In this document: positions 1 to 6,169 of the stretch, piece by piece
Numbering within the stretch: position 1 is the first letter of the stretch
Layout of the letters: every line of letters begins with the position of its first letter
Notes under the pieces: generated by a model
What the model was told of the DNA's origin: nothing
What the model saw: the letters and a program-made list of their open reading frames with translations, nothing else
The model's database searches: none
Assembly (NCBI GenBank): GCA_947458895.1
Contig: CANHBY010000050.1
Coordinates: forward strand, 1-7,718
Reading direction: 5' to 3'
Origin: Burkholderiales bacterium
GTDB lineage: Bacteria > Pseudomonadota > Gammaproteobacteria > Burkholderiales > Burkholderiaceae_C
Length of the DNA stretch: 7,718 nucleotides
Position numbers and translations under genes: made by a program

Positions 1-1
1 G

Positions 2-631
2 ACCCTGCTACGCCTGCAAGCCCGAGGGGTTGCGCCTTACGAGGGCCAAATTCTTTTCAAAGGCCGCGATCTGCGTGGCTTCAGCGCGGCCGAGTTGCTG
101 GCCTGGCGGCGGCAGGTGCAGGTAGTTTTTCAAAACCCCCTCGCCAGCCTCAACCCCCGACTGACCATTCGCCAGACCTTGTTGGAGCCGATGCGCATCC
201 ATGGCATGGGTGCCACGGCGGCCGAGCAGCTAGACCGCGCCTCCCAGCTGCTTCGCAAGGTGGGCCTCGATGACGCCGCCTTGCCCAAATATCCTCACGA
301 ATTTTCCGGAGGACAACGCCAACGTATCGCGATTGCCCGTTGCCTCACCCTACAGCCTGAGGTGTTGGTGCTTGACGAGGCCGTCAGTGCGCTCGATATC
401 TCGGTTCAAGCCCAGGTGCTCAACTTGCTCAAGGACCTGCAAGCCGAGTTCGGACTGGCTTACCTCTTCATCAGCCATGACCTCTCAGTGGTCCGTTTCA
501 TGGCCGATGAGGTGCTGATCATGCAAGGTGGTCGGGTGGTGGAGCAGGGGCCCACCGCGCGCATCTGGCAAGCTCCGCAACATGCCTACAGCCAACAGCT
601 GCTGGCCGCGGTGGCAACAGGCGCGGGTTGA
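2..631 (+). CDS. Peptide-type ABC transporter ATP-binding protein (3' part, 5' end outside window)
   Basis: This is the C-terminal 209 residues of an ATPase that powers import of oligopeptides or similar solutes, working at the cytoplasmic face of the inner membrane. The reading frame is open from base 2 and begins TLLRL, which normally follows the GKS of Walker A, so Walker A itself lies outside the window. Within the fragment the Q-loop region VVFQNPLASLNPRLT is at residues 41-55, the signature FSGGQRQRIAIAR at 101-113, Walker B VLVLDE at 121-126, the D-loop SALD at 129-132 and the switch histidine in FISHD at 157-160. The SLNPR after the Q-loop and the VSALDxSVQAQVL stretch are typical of the Opp/Dpp/YejF group. 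The protein ends soon after HAYSQQLLAAV, as in YejF- or GsiA-like proteins with two fused ABC domains, so this may be the second half of such a fusion. It converges on ccmD with a 45-bp gap. The exact substrate cannot be told. Confidence 0.93.
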   Translation, partial: TLLRLQARGVAPYEGQILFKGRDLRGFSAAELLAWRRQVQVVFQNPLASLNPRLTIRQTLLEPMRIHGMGATAAEQLDRASQLLRKVGLDDAALPKYPHEFSGGQRQRIAIARCLTLQPEVLVLDEAVSALDISVQAQVLNLLKDLQAEFGLAYLFISHDLSVVRFMADEVLIMQGGRVVEQGPTARIWQAPQHAYSQQLLAAVATGAG

Positions 632-676
632 TCCCTGACGACATTCGCCTGTCTCAGAGGGCCGTTCTTGGCTGCA

Positions 677-829
677 TCAAGACTCTGTGTGGCCACCGGC
701 CTTGCGTCGCCGAAGCGACCACACCTCCGCCGCCATCACCAATGCCGTGACCCCAAACGAGCCCCACACATACAACCCGTATCCCCCCATCGCCCAGAAC
801 TCGGCGGCGCTTGACCAGACAATGTTCAT
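677..829 (-). CDS. ccmD: Haem exporter accessory protein CcmD
   Basis: This is a small inner-membrane protein of 50 residues that, in System I cytochrome c maturation, stabilises the CcmABC complex and helps release haem-loaded CcmE. It has the usual CcmD plan: a short N-terminus, the conserved motif FWAMGGYGLYVWGSFGVTAL at residues 11-30 leading into one membrane segment (about 16-37), then a basic tail LRRRK (39-43). The ATG at 829 is chosen because it gives the normal family length and overlaps the ccmC stop by 4 nt (ATGA), which implies translational coupling. The frame continues upstream of this ATG, but only through ccmC antiframe sequence without CcmD character. It is the last gene of the minus-strand cluster. 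No ccmE follows; the next gene downstream is the convergent ABC ATPase gene. Confidence 0.93.
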   Translation of the reverse strand: MNIVWSSAAEFWAMGGYGLYVWGSFGVTALVMAAEVWSLRRRKAGGHTES

Positions 830-1551
830 TGCAAAGCCTCCTGAGCCCAAGCGGCATGACTCTCCCGTTGCAGGATGTGCCCACGCACACGGGCCAAAAC
901 CACCGCGATACAGTACATCCAAAAAGCCAGCGACATCAGCAGCATGCCGGTCAGCATCGGTGTAGCTATGGTGGGTGCTTTGGTGAAAGTGATGGAAGCG
1001 CCCTGGTGGAGCGTGTTCCACCATTTGACCGAGAAGTAAATGATCGGCACATTCACCACGCCCACCAACGCCAGCACGGCGCTCGCACGGTCGGCTCGTC
1101 GCACGTCATCGATCGCAGAGTGCAGCGATAAATACCCAATATAGAGAAACAGAAGAATCAGCTCCGAGGTCAGGCGTGCATCCCACACCCACCACGTACC
1201 CCATGTGGGCTTGCCCCACAGCGCGCCAGTCCAGAGTGAGATAAGGGCCATGAGTGCTCCGGTTGGCGCCAGCGCCAAGGCCATCATGTAAGCCAGCCTG
1301 GCATTGAACACCAGGCCCACGCCTGCCCAAAGAGCCATCGCCAGGTAAATGATCATCGACATCCACGAGGCTGGCACGTGGATGTAAATGATTCGGTAGG
1401 AGTCACCCTGCTGCGCGTCGGTGGGTGCGAGCAGCAGGCCCAGCACCAGGCCTGCCACAGCCAGCACCACAGCCAGCACAGAAAAAACCGGAACCGCTCG
1501 TCCCGCCAAGGCGTAGAAGCGTTGAGGCGCTGCGTATTTAAACCAATTCAT
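826..1551 (-). CDS. ccmC: Haem-handling membrane protein CcmC (cytochrome c maturation)
   Basis: CcmC is an inner-membrane protein of 241 residues, close to the usual length of about 245. It binds haem at its periplasmic face and loads it on the chaperone CcmE. The tryptophan-rich haem-handling motif WGTWWVWDARLTSE lies at residues 117-130. The two histidines expected to ligate haem axially are H58 (in IIYIHVP) and H182 (in WWNTLHQG). About six hydrophobic segments are visible. The ATG at 1551 is preferred because MNWFKYAAPQRFY lines up with the N-termini of known CcmC proteins. An in-frame ATG at 1614 would add 21 residues with no family character. The gene has only a weak Shine-Dalgarno sequence of its own, and its ATG overlaps the stop of a short upstream ORF (1548-1598). 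It ends in an ATGA overlap with ccmD. Confidence 0.97.
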   Translation of the reverse strand: MNWFKYAAPQRFYALAGRAVPVFSVLAVVLAVAGLVLGLLLAPTDAQQGDSYRIIYIHVPASWMSMIIYLAMALWAGVGLVFNARLAYMMALALAPTGALMALISLWTGALWGKPTWGTWWVWDARLTSELILLFLYIGYLSLHSAIDDVRRADRASAVLALVGVVNVPIIYFSVKWWNTLHQGASITFTKAPTIATPMLTGMLLMSLAFWMYCIAVVLARVRGHILQRESHAAWAQEALQ

Positions 1552-1598
1552 ACCAAGAGATCCATCGAGACGACAAAAGATAAAACCAAGTACCACAT
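1548..1598 (-). CDS. Possible 16-residue hydrophobic leader ORF coupled to ccmC
   Basis: The 88-nt gap between ccmB and ccmC holds a short ORF encoding MWYLVLSFVVSMDLLV. It starts with ATG at 1598. A GGGGGAG Shine-Dalgarno-like sequence (plus-strand 1606-1612) stands 7 nt upstream of that ATG, a much better ribosome site than the one in front of ccmC. Its TGA overlaps the ccmC ATG as ATGA, the same arrangement as at the other junctions in this cluster. It is rich in AT codons (TTG, TTA, TCT, TTT) compared with its neighbours. I infer that it could deliver ribosomes to ccmC by termination-reinitiation. Whether the peptide itself does anything is unknown. It could also be chance, since the frame is open upstream through ccmB antiframe sequence. 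Confidence 0.4.
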   Translation of the reverse strand: MWYLVLSFVVSMDLLV

Positions 1599-1605
1599 TG
1601 TGGCG

Positions 1606-1612
1606 CTCCCCC
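1606..1612 (-). promoter_or_regulatory. Strong Shine-Dalgarno sequence in front of the leader ORF, not ccmC
   Basis: The minus strand reads GGGGGAG here, with a 7-nt spacer to the ATG at 1598. It lies about 54 nt upstream of the ccmC ATG at 1551, too far to serve ccmC directly. This supports entry at the mini-ORF followed by coupling into ccmC. Confidence 0.4.
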
Positions 1613-1639
1613 ATTGCGACAGGCGCCCAAACCCACGCT

Positions 1640-2344
1640 TCAGTCGAGTGAAATACGCAATGCCGCGGCCGCCGCCAGGGGCGCCAACACCAAGGCCAGC
1701 AGAAGCATCGCGCCCAACAATGAAAAATGACCACTGACTGACATTCCGGCGGCACTGTCTTGAACGGCTGAGGCGCCAAAAATCAGCACCGGCATGACCA
1801 GGGGCAGCACCAACAGCGACACCAGCACTCCCGCTCCTCGAACACCGACCGTGAGTGCGGCACCAATGGCGCCAACCAAGCTCAGCAGGGGGGTGCCGAC
1901 CAACAACGACAGACACAGCACGCCTGAGGCAGCGACTGAAAGGCCAAACTGCACGGCGATCACTGGGGCAGCCACCACCAGCAGCAAGCCAGAAGAGAGC
2001 CAGTGCGCCAGCGCCTTGCTCAATACCAACACGGGCAGGGGTGTCGGGCTCAGCACCATCTGCTCCAACGTGCCGTCCAAGTAGTCATCTGTGAACAGGC
2101 GGTTGAGCGACAACATCGACGACAGCAAGGCCGCCACCCACGCAACACCTGGCCCCATCGTTCGCAGCATGTCGGGTTCGGGCCCAACGCCCAGTGGAAA
2201 CAAGCTCGCCACCATGCCAAAAAAAACCAGGCAAGCGAGCGTGTCGGCGCGCCGGCGCAAGGCCAGTTTCAGATCGCGCTGTATCAGGCCCCATCCGGCG
2301 GCGATCCATGACACATCGGGGGAGGAGGGCAGGTGGTGGCTCAC
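1640..2344 (-). CDS. ccmB: Haem exporter membrane subunit CcmB
   Basis: CcmB is the permease-like subunit of the CcmAB ABC module, which uses ATP to free holo-CcmE from CcmC and CcmD during cytochrome c maturation. The predicted protein is 234 residues, near the normal 220-230. It begins its conserved part with LIQRDLKLALRRRAD (20-34), then FFGMVASLFPLGVGPEP (41-57) and the conserved cytoplasmic FTDDYLDGTLEQ (84-95), followed by several hydrophobic helices (about six membrane segments in all). The GTG at 2344 is preferred: it overlaps the ccmA stop as GTGA and gives the right length. An in-frame ATG at 2380 would add 12 residues and overlap ccmA further. It sits between ccmA and the ccmC leader region. 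Confidence 0.96.
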   Translation of the reverse strand: MSHHLPSSPDVSWIAAGWGLIQRDLKLALRRRADTLACLVFFGMVASLFPLGVGPEPDMLRTMGPGVAWVAALLSSMLSLNRLFTDDYLDGTLEQMVLSPTPLPVLVLSKALAHWLSSGLLLVVAAPVIAVQFGLSVAASGVLCLSLLVGTPLLSLVGAIGAALTVGVRGAGVLVSLLVLPLVMPVLIFGASAVQDSAAGMSVSGHFSLLGAMLLLALVLAPLAAAAALRISLD

Positions 2345-3012
2345 AGCACGATGCTCACTTCGGGAGGTGGGGAGGTCCATGTCAAGGCTTGATGACTGGT
2401 CAACACCACAATCCCTCCCTGCTGGATATGTTGCGCCAGCAGGCCGAGCAACCAAGTGGTGGCATGGTGATCCAGCGCATTCAAGGGCTCATCAAGAATC
2501 CATAAGGGCGCATGAGCGCTGAGCGCTAAACGCGCCAACGCCACCCTCTTTCGTTGCCCTTGAGACAGAGCCCTCACCGGCACCCCCGTACGGCTCAATA
2601 AACCTGTTTGGGCCAATGCCGCGCGCGCCTGCTGTGTCGAGATATTGCCTCCCCCACAGAGCATCACGGCCGACTGGAGGTTTTCAACGGCGCTCAAGTC
2701 GTCTTTCAGTGCAGGCGCATGGCCGAGGTAGACCAACTGCTGATGAAACTCTTCTTTGTGCTCGGCCAGTTTGCGCCCGTTCCACAGAACCTGCCCACTC
2801 GCTGGAGCAGACAGGCCGCACAAAGTGCGCAGCAGACTGGTCTTGCCGGCCCCGTTACTCCCCTGAACCCGAACAAGGGTACCGCCCAAGGCTTTGATTG
2901 AAAGCCCCTTGAACAAAGAGCAACTGCCTCGCGCGCACTCCAGTTGGTCTAGCTCTAATGTGCTGACTGGCGATTCAGTGGATGCAGATGGCACGTTGGG
3001 CGTCCAAGTCAA
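2341..3012 (-). CDS. ccmA: Haem exporter ATP-binding subunit CcmA
   Basis: This is the 223-residue ATPase subunit that pairs with CcmB on the cytoplasmic side of the inner membrane. Walker A GSNGAGKT is at residues 51-58, the CcmA-style YLGHAPALK segment (Q-loop region) at 95-103, the signature LSQGQRKRVALARL at 149-162, Walker B LWILDEPLNALD at 170-181 and the switch histidine H207. The short ABC domain without a C-terminal extension is typical of CcmA. The start is a TTG at 3012 that overlaps the dsbD TGA as TTGA; there is no ATG near the N-terminus. A GTG six codons further in is an alternative. The first 16 or so residues are not conserved in character, so the exact start is uncertain, while the identity is firm. 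Confidence 0.96.
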   Translation of the reverse strand: MTWTPNVPSASTESPVSTLELDQLECARGSCSLFKGLSIKALGGTLVRVQGSNGAGKTSLLRTLCGLSAPASGQVLWNGRKLAEHKEEFHQQLVYLGHAPALKDDLSAVENLQSAVMLCGGGNISTQQARAALAQTGLLSRTGVPVRALSQGQRKRVALARLALSAHAPLWILDEPLNALDHHATTWLLGLLAQHIQQGGIVVLTSHQALTWTSPPPEVSIVL

Positions 3013-5186
3013 AGACCTTGCAAGGCTTCACGAACCCGTTGGCCGGTGAGAAGCTCCGGCAGCAACACGGGCTCCTTGCCTGAGCGCAGAAGCACATAAA
3101 CCGGCACCCCATTGCGCCCCAACCGAGCCAGCGCCGCCGTGATTTGTGGGTTGCGATCCGTCCAGTCAGCGCGCATCAAAACCACCTTGGCCTGCGCAAA
3201 ATCTTTCGTTGTCTCGGCAGATTCCAGAACCAGGCGCTTGTTGACTTGGCAGGTGACACACCATGCTGCCGTGAAATCAATGAAAACGGTGTCACCTTGC
3301 GCCAAATGGTCTGCCACGGCGGCCTCGTCGAAGGCTTGCCATTGATTGATGATCGGTGCTTCCTCTTTGTCATTCGAGGCCTCAACGATCGCCAACCCCA
3401 TAGGCCAGCTCCAACTCACCACGCCAGCGAAGAGGGCAGCCAGCAGCAATTTCCGAAGCCAATGCCCCGTGCCCCAACCTGATGGAGCCGCCATCATCCA
3501 GACCACCCACGCCACACCCACCAACGCCAGCAGTGCTTTGGCCGTGGCATCCATCCCGGTTTGTTGGCCCAGCACCCAGAGCAGCCACACCACCGTCACA
3601 AACATGGGAAAAGCCAAAGCCTGTTTCAAGCGAACCATCCACAGGCCCGGCCGGGGCAGGCGCTGCCGCCAGCCGGGCAGCAAGGTCAGCACCACATAGG
3701 GCAGCGCCATGCCAACGCCCAGCGCCCCGAAAACGCCCAAGCTCACAAACCATTTTTGCGTCAGTGCAAAGCCCAGCGCGGCGCCCATGAACGGCGCAGT
3801 GCAAGGGCTGGCGGCCGCCACGGCCAGTACCCCACAAGCAAAGGCATCGACAGCAGGCCGCTCGTCGCGCCATTCCACTAAAAAACGAGGGGCCAGACTG
3901 CCCAGCTCGAACGCTCCCAGCAGGTTCAGTCCCAACATGAAAAACAAAACGGCCAGCCCGAACACCATCCCAGGTTCCTGCAACTGAAAGCCCCAGCCCA
4001 CAGCACTCCCTGCATGTCGCAGAGCTAACAACCCAGCAGCCAAGGCCAAGAAACTCAGGATCACACCCGCCCCGTAAGCCGCCGCATGCGTCGTCAGAGC
4101 GTGGTTCTCGGGGTGCCGAGCCAAACCCAGCAGCTTGATCGACAACACCGGAAACACGCAGGGCATCAGGTTCAACGCCATGCCACCCACCAAAGCCAGT
4201 CCCAGTGCCGCCCACAGACTCAAGGTTGCCAGGTTCCTGGGCGCACTAAGCTCCCCTGTCGTCCCCCACTGCACATCCGGCAAATGATCCGCCTCGGCTA
4301 AGGCCGGTAGCTGGGAAACTGCCGTCACCTTGGCCACGAACTCAACAGATGCCGATGGGGTACCCCAGACGGAGAGATCGCTCACCGGTTGTTGGCGCGA
4401 CACCAAGATCCCGCGCAACTCACCAGGCACAGTCGCCTGCTCTACAAGGCCCAACTTGACGGCGTAACCCTGAGGTGTTCGATAGACCTCATGCCGAGCA
4501 GGGTCCAGCAGCTGCTCGGCATAGGGGAACACTTGGATTGCAGGCAATTTGTCACCAGAGGGAGGAGAGCCTGCCTTATTGATCAGCAAGACCGCATCCC
4601 GCTCCGCATGCTTGAGTTCGACCGTCCACCCCTGCAGGGGGGCTGGCTGTGCCGCCAAGTTGCTCGCAAAAGCAGGGCTCGCAGCGGTGGACCCAGGGGT
4701 GGTGTCCAGGCCGACCACGGGCAGGCTCAACTCAAGATCAGCTGACTCCGGAATGCAAACGTCCTTGCACACCAGCCAACTGGCCCGCGCACGCAAGGTC
4801 AGCGAGTCCCCAGGTTTGGCCGTCGCTGGCGGCATGAAGGTCAAGGGCAGCAGCAGCTCGCCCTCGTAGCCAAAGCTCACCAGAGGGCCCACAGGAATAC
4901 GCAGAGGCACAGGCCAATCGAAGGCACTGACTTGGCTGCCCATGGGCAACTGCCACGACAGACTTGTAGCTAGGCCCGAGTCACCAGGGTTGCGCCAATA
5001 GGTGTGCCAACCCGGCTGATGAGCCACGCTCAGGCCGATTTGCAGGGGCTGGCCGGCCTGCACCGCACTGCGCTCTGCCACCAACTCAGCCACGACATGG
5101 TCCGTTCGTTGGGGGGCTGCGGTGCCGCAAACAGCCCACGCGAGCCCACTCACAATTAAGAGCACCCGCACAATGAACCGTCTCAT
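3009..5186 (-). CDS. dsbD: Thiol:disulfide interchange protein DsbD (ScsB-like variant)
   Basis: This 725-residue inner-membrane reductase takes electrons from cytoplasmic thioredoxin and passes them to periplasmic thiol proteins, including those that keep apocytochrome c reduced. A signal peptide spans about residues 1-24 (MRRFIVRVLLIVSGLAWAVC then GTAA). The periplasmic N-domain has GWHTYWRNPGDSG (59-71) and a cysteine pair C140/C144 in VCKDVC. The membrane domain (about 320-600, eight hydrophobic helices) carries the two redox cysteines C343 (NLMPCVFPVL) and C462 (ASPCTAPFMG). The C-terminal thioredoxin-like domain has the active site WCVTC (C643, C646) and a cis-proline region GVPVYVLL (693-700). 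All six expected cysteines are present. The N-domain resembles the ScsB/DsbD-like family more than E. coli DsbD. A GAGGAG ribosome site precedes the ATG. The 3' end overlaps ccmA, linking it to cytochrome c maturation. Confidence 0.95.
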   Translation of the reverse strand: MRRFIVRVLLIVSGLAWAVCGTAAPQRTDHVVAELVAERSAVQAGQPLQIGLSVAHQPGWHTYWRNPGDSGLATSLSWQLPMGSQVSAFDWPVPLRIPVGPLVSFGYEGELLLPLTFMPPATAKPGDSLTLRARASWLVCKDVCIPESADLELSLPVVGLDTTPGSTAASPAFASNLAAQPAPLQGWTVELKHAERDAVLLINKAGSPPSGDKLPAIQVFPYAEQLLDPARHEVYRTPQGYAVKLGLVEQATVPGELRGILVSRQQPVSDLSVWGTPSASVEFVAKVTAVSQLPALAEADHLPDVQWGTTGELSAPRNLATLSLWAALGLALVGGMALNLMPCVFPVLSIKLLGLARHPENHALTTHAAAYGAGVILSFLALAAGLLALRHAGSAVGWGFQLQEPGMVFGLAVLFFMLGLNLLGAFELGSLAPRFLVEWRDERPAVDAFACGVLAVAAASPCTAPFMGAALGFALTQKWFVSLGVFGALGVGMALPYVVLTLLPGWRQRLPRPGLWMVRLKQALAFPMFVTVVWLLWVLGQQTGMDATAKALLALVGVAWVVWMMAAPSGWGTGHWLRKLLLAALFAGVVSWSWPMGLAIVEASNDKEEAPIINQWQAFDEAAVADHLAQGDTVFIDFTAAWCVTCQVNKRLVLESAETTKDFAQAKVVLMRADWTDRNPQITAALARLGRNGVPVYVLLRSGKEPVLLPELLTGQRVREALQGL

Positions 5187-5194
5187 GACACCTG

Positions 5195-5200
5195 CTCCTC
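5195..5200 (-). promoter_or_regulatory. Shine-Dalgarno site of dsbD
   Basis: The minus strand reads GAGGAG, 8 nt before the dsbD ATG at 5186. It is the clearest ribosome site in the cluster and confirms the chosen start, which also opens directly into a good signal peptide. It lies in the 41-bp fpr-dsbD gap. Confidence 0.75.
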
Positions 5201-5227
5201 AGTGGTTGAGCCTCAGACGACCAGAGC

Positions 5228-6001
5228 TTACTTCTCCACGAACGCCCGCTCAATCACGTAGTGCCCCCGACGGCTCATATTGCCCTCGGACATGCCCATC
5301 GAGTCCAGCAAGGCTCGCGTGTCTTTCAGCATCTCGGGGCTTCCGCACAGCATGAAGCGGTCATTGTCTGCGCTCAAGCGTGGCAAGCCCAGATCGTCAC
5401 AAAGGCGACCGCTTTCCAGCAAAGTCGGAATGCGGCCTTGGTTACGGAAAGGCTCGCGCGTGACCGTGGGGTAGTACAACAACTGTTTAGACACCTGCTC
5501 GCCGAAAAATTCGTTCTGCGGCAGGCCCTCCATGATGAGCTTGTCGTAAGCCAGCTCATTGACCTGCCGGCAGCCATGCACCAACACCACCCGCTCAAAT
5601 TGTTCATACACATCCGGGTCGCGAATGATGCTCATGAACGGCGCCAGCCCGGTACCCGTCGATAACAAATACAAGGTGCCACCAGGAATCAGGTTTTGCA
5701 GCAGCAGCGTTCCGGAGGCCTTGCGCCCGACCAAAATATGGTTGCCGGGCTGAATGTGTTGAAGCCTGGAGGTCAGCGGGCCGTCCTGCACCTTGATGCT
5801 GAGGAACTCCAGCGTCTCCTCATAATGAGGGCTGACCATGCTGTACGCTCTCATCAGGGGCTTGCCATCCACCGTCAGGCCGATCATTGCAAACTGCCCA
5901 CTTTGGTAGCGAAAGCTCGCTTCGCGCTCGGTTGTGAAAGAAAAAAGCCGATCGGTCCAGTGATGAACGGTCAGCACTTTGGCTTCAAAGAAATTGCTCA
6001 T
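5228..6001 (-). CDS. fpr: Ferredoxin/flavodoxin-NADP(+) reductase
   Basis: This is a 257-residue soluble flavoenzyme of the bacterial Fpr family. It moves electrons between NADPH and ferredoxin or flavodoxin in the cytoplasm, using FAD. The FAD-binding domain shows SGQF (34-37) and the RxYS motif RAYSMVSP (51-58). The NADP domain shows STGTGLAPFMSI (114-125), the VHGCR motif (141-145) and CGSPEML (219-225). It ends YVIERAFVEK, a C-terminus typical of proteobacterial FNRs of this class, so the protein is complete at the usual length. The ATG at 6001 is the only ATG before an in-frame stop upstream. No Shine-Dalgarno sequence is visible; the leader is a T-rich run (TTTCATTTTTTCATC). dsbD follows after 41 bp in the same direction, so a shared transcript is possible. 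modA is divergent. Confidence 0.95.
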   Translation of the reverse strand: MSNFFEAKVLTVHHWTDRLFSFTTEREASFRYQSGQFAMIGLTVDGKPLMRAYSMVSPHYEETLEFLSIKVQDGPLTSRLQHIQPGNHILVGRKASGTLLLQNLIPGGTLYLLSTGTGLAPFMSIIRDPDVYEQFERVVLVHGCRQVNELAYDKLIMEGLPQNEFFGEQVSKQLLYYPTVTREPFRNQGRIPTLLESGRLCDDLGLPRLSADNDRFMLCGSPEMLKDTRALLDSMGMSEGNMSRRGHYVIERAFVEK

Positions 6002-6016
6002 GATGAAAAAATGAAA

Positions 6017-6046
6017 CGCTAAATATATGTGTCCGCAGATCTAACG
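6017..6046. promoter_or_regulatory. Imperfect inverted repeat, possible ModE-type operator
   Basis: The left arm CGCTAAAT (6017-6024) and right arm ATCTAACG (6039-6046, reverse complement CGTTAGAT) match at 6 of 8 positions around a 14-nt centre. ModE operators known upstream of modA genes are AT-rich inverted repeats with CG-N-TA type ends, so the form and location fit. The match is by eye and the spacing is not exactly the classical one. The site overlaps the possible fpr -10 element, so a bound protein could repress fpr as well as act on modA. It could instead belong to another regulator. Confidence 0.33.
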
Positions 6047-6119
6047 CGGGAAAGACCGCAAGCATAGCGTTAACCCACGTGGTTCGCGCAAGCCAGGCTG
6101 AGCAACCCCAGCCTTGTCC

Positions 6120-6131
6120 TCTATATATAGA
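6120..6131. promoter_or_regulatory. 12-bp perfect palindrome upstream of modA
   Basis: TCTATATATAGA is a perfect palindrome that ends 38 bp before the modA ATG. It may be the -10 region of the modA promoter, an operator, or both. TATAT cores are common in molybdate-responsive operators, but the CG-containing flanks of a full ModE site are missing here. Confidence 0.35.
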
Positions 6132-6169
6132 TACTACCCAGGGGCAGTTTTCATCTGCCACGCGATGTC

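Larger units (their letters stand above)
6002..6169. promoter_or_regulatory. Divergent fpr-modA intergenic control region
   Basis: This 168-bp region lies between the divergent starts of fpr and modA and must contain both promoters. It is AT-rich in two patches. Near fpr, a minus-strand TATATT (plus-strand 6021-6026) could be a -10 element, placing transcription start about 12 nt before the fpr ATG, but no good -35 is seen at the right distance. Near modA, the TATATA tract at 6122-6129 could serve as -10, again without a clear -35. Inverted-repeat half-sites fill the fpr-proximal part (see separate entries). No coding sequence is supported here. Confidence 0.6.

Noticed and set aside
632..676. 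Bidirectional terminator between the ABC ATPase gene and ccmD
   Set aside because: Only a 4-bp stem with a 6-nt loop (near 660-674) and distant CAGAG/CTCTG arms are found, with no T-run. Too weak to call.
811..1131. Plus-strand open frames across ccmC and ccmD
   Set aside because: They run opposite to well-supported membrane protein genes, show no recognisable motifs and are explained by GC-rich antisense frames.
1552..1779. Longer ccmC starting at 1779 or 1614
   Set aside because: The added residues are Trp/Cys/Arg-rich ccmB antiframe sequence or family-foreign; known CcmC proteins begin at the residues matching MNWFKYAAPQ.
3382..4215. 277-residue open frame on the minus strand inside dsbD
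   Set aside because: It lies wholly within dsbD in another frame on the same strand, is Gly/Arg/Cys-rich low-information sequence as expected from a GC-rich shadow, and has no family motifs.
5187..5227. Terminator or promoter between fpr and dsbD
   Set aside because: Only a 4-bp CTCA/TGAG stem and a CCTCAG direct repeat are present; no T-run and no convincing -35/-10 pair.
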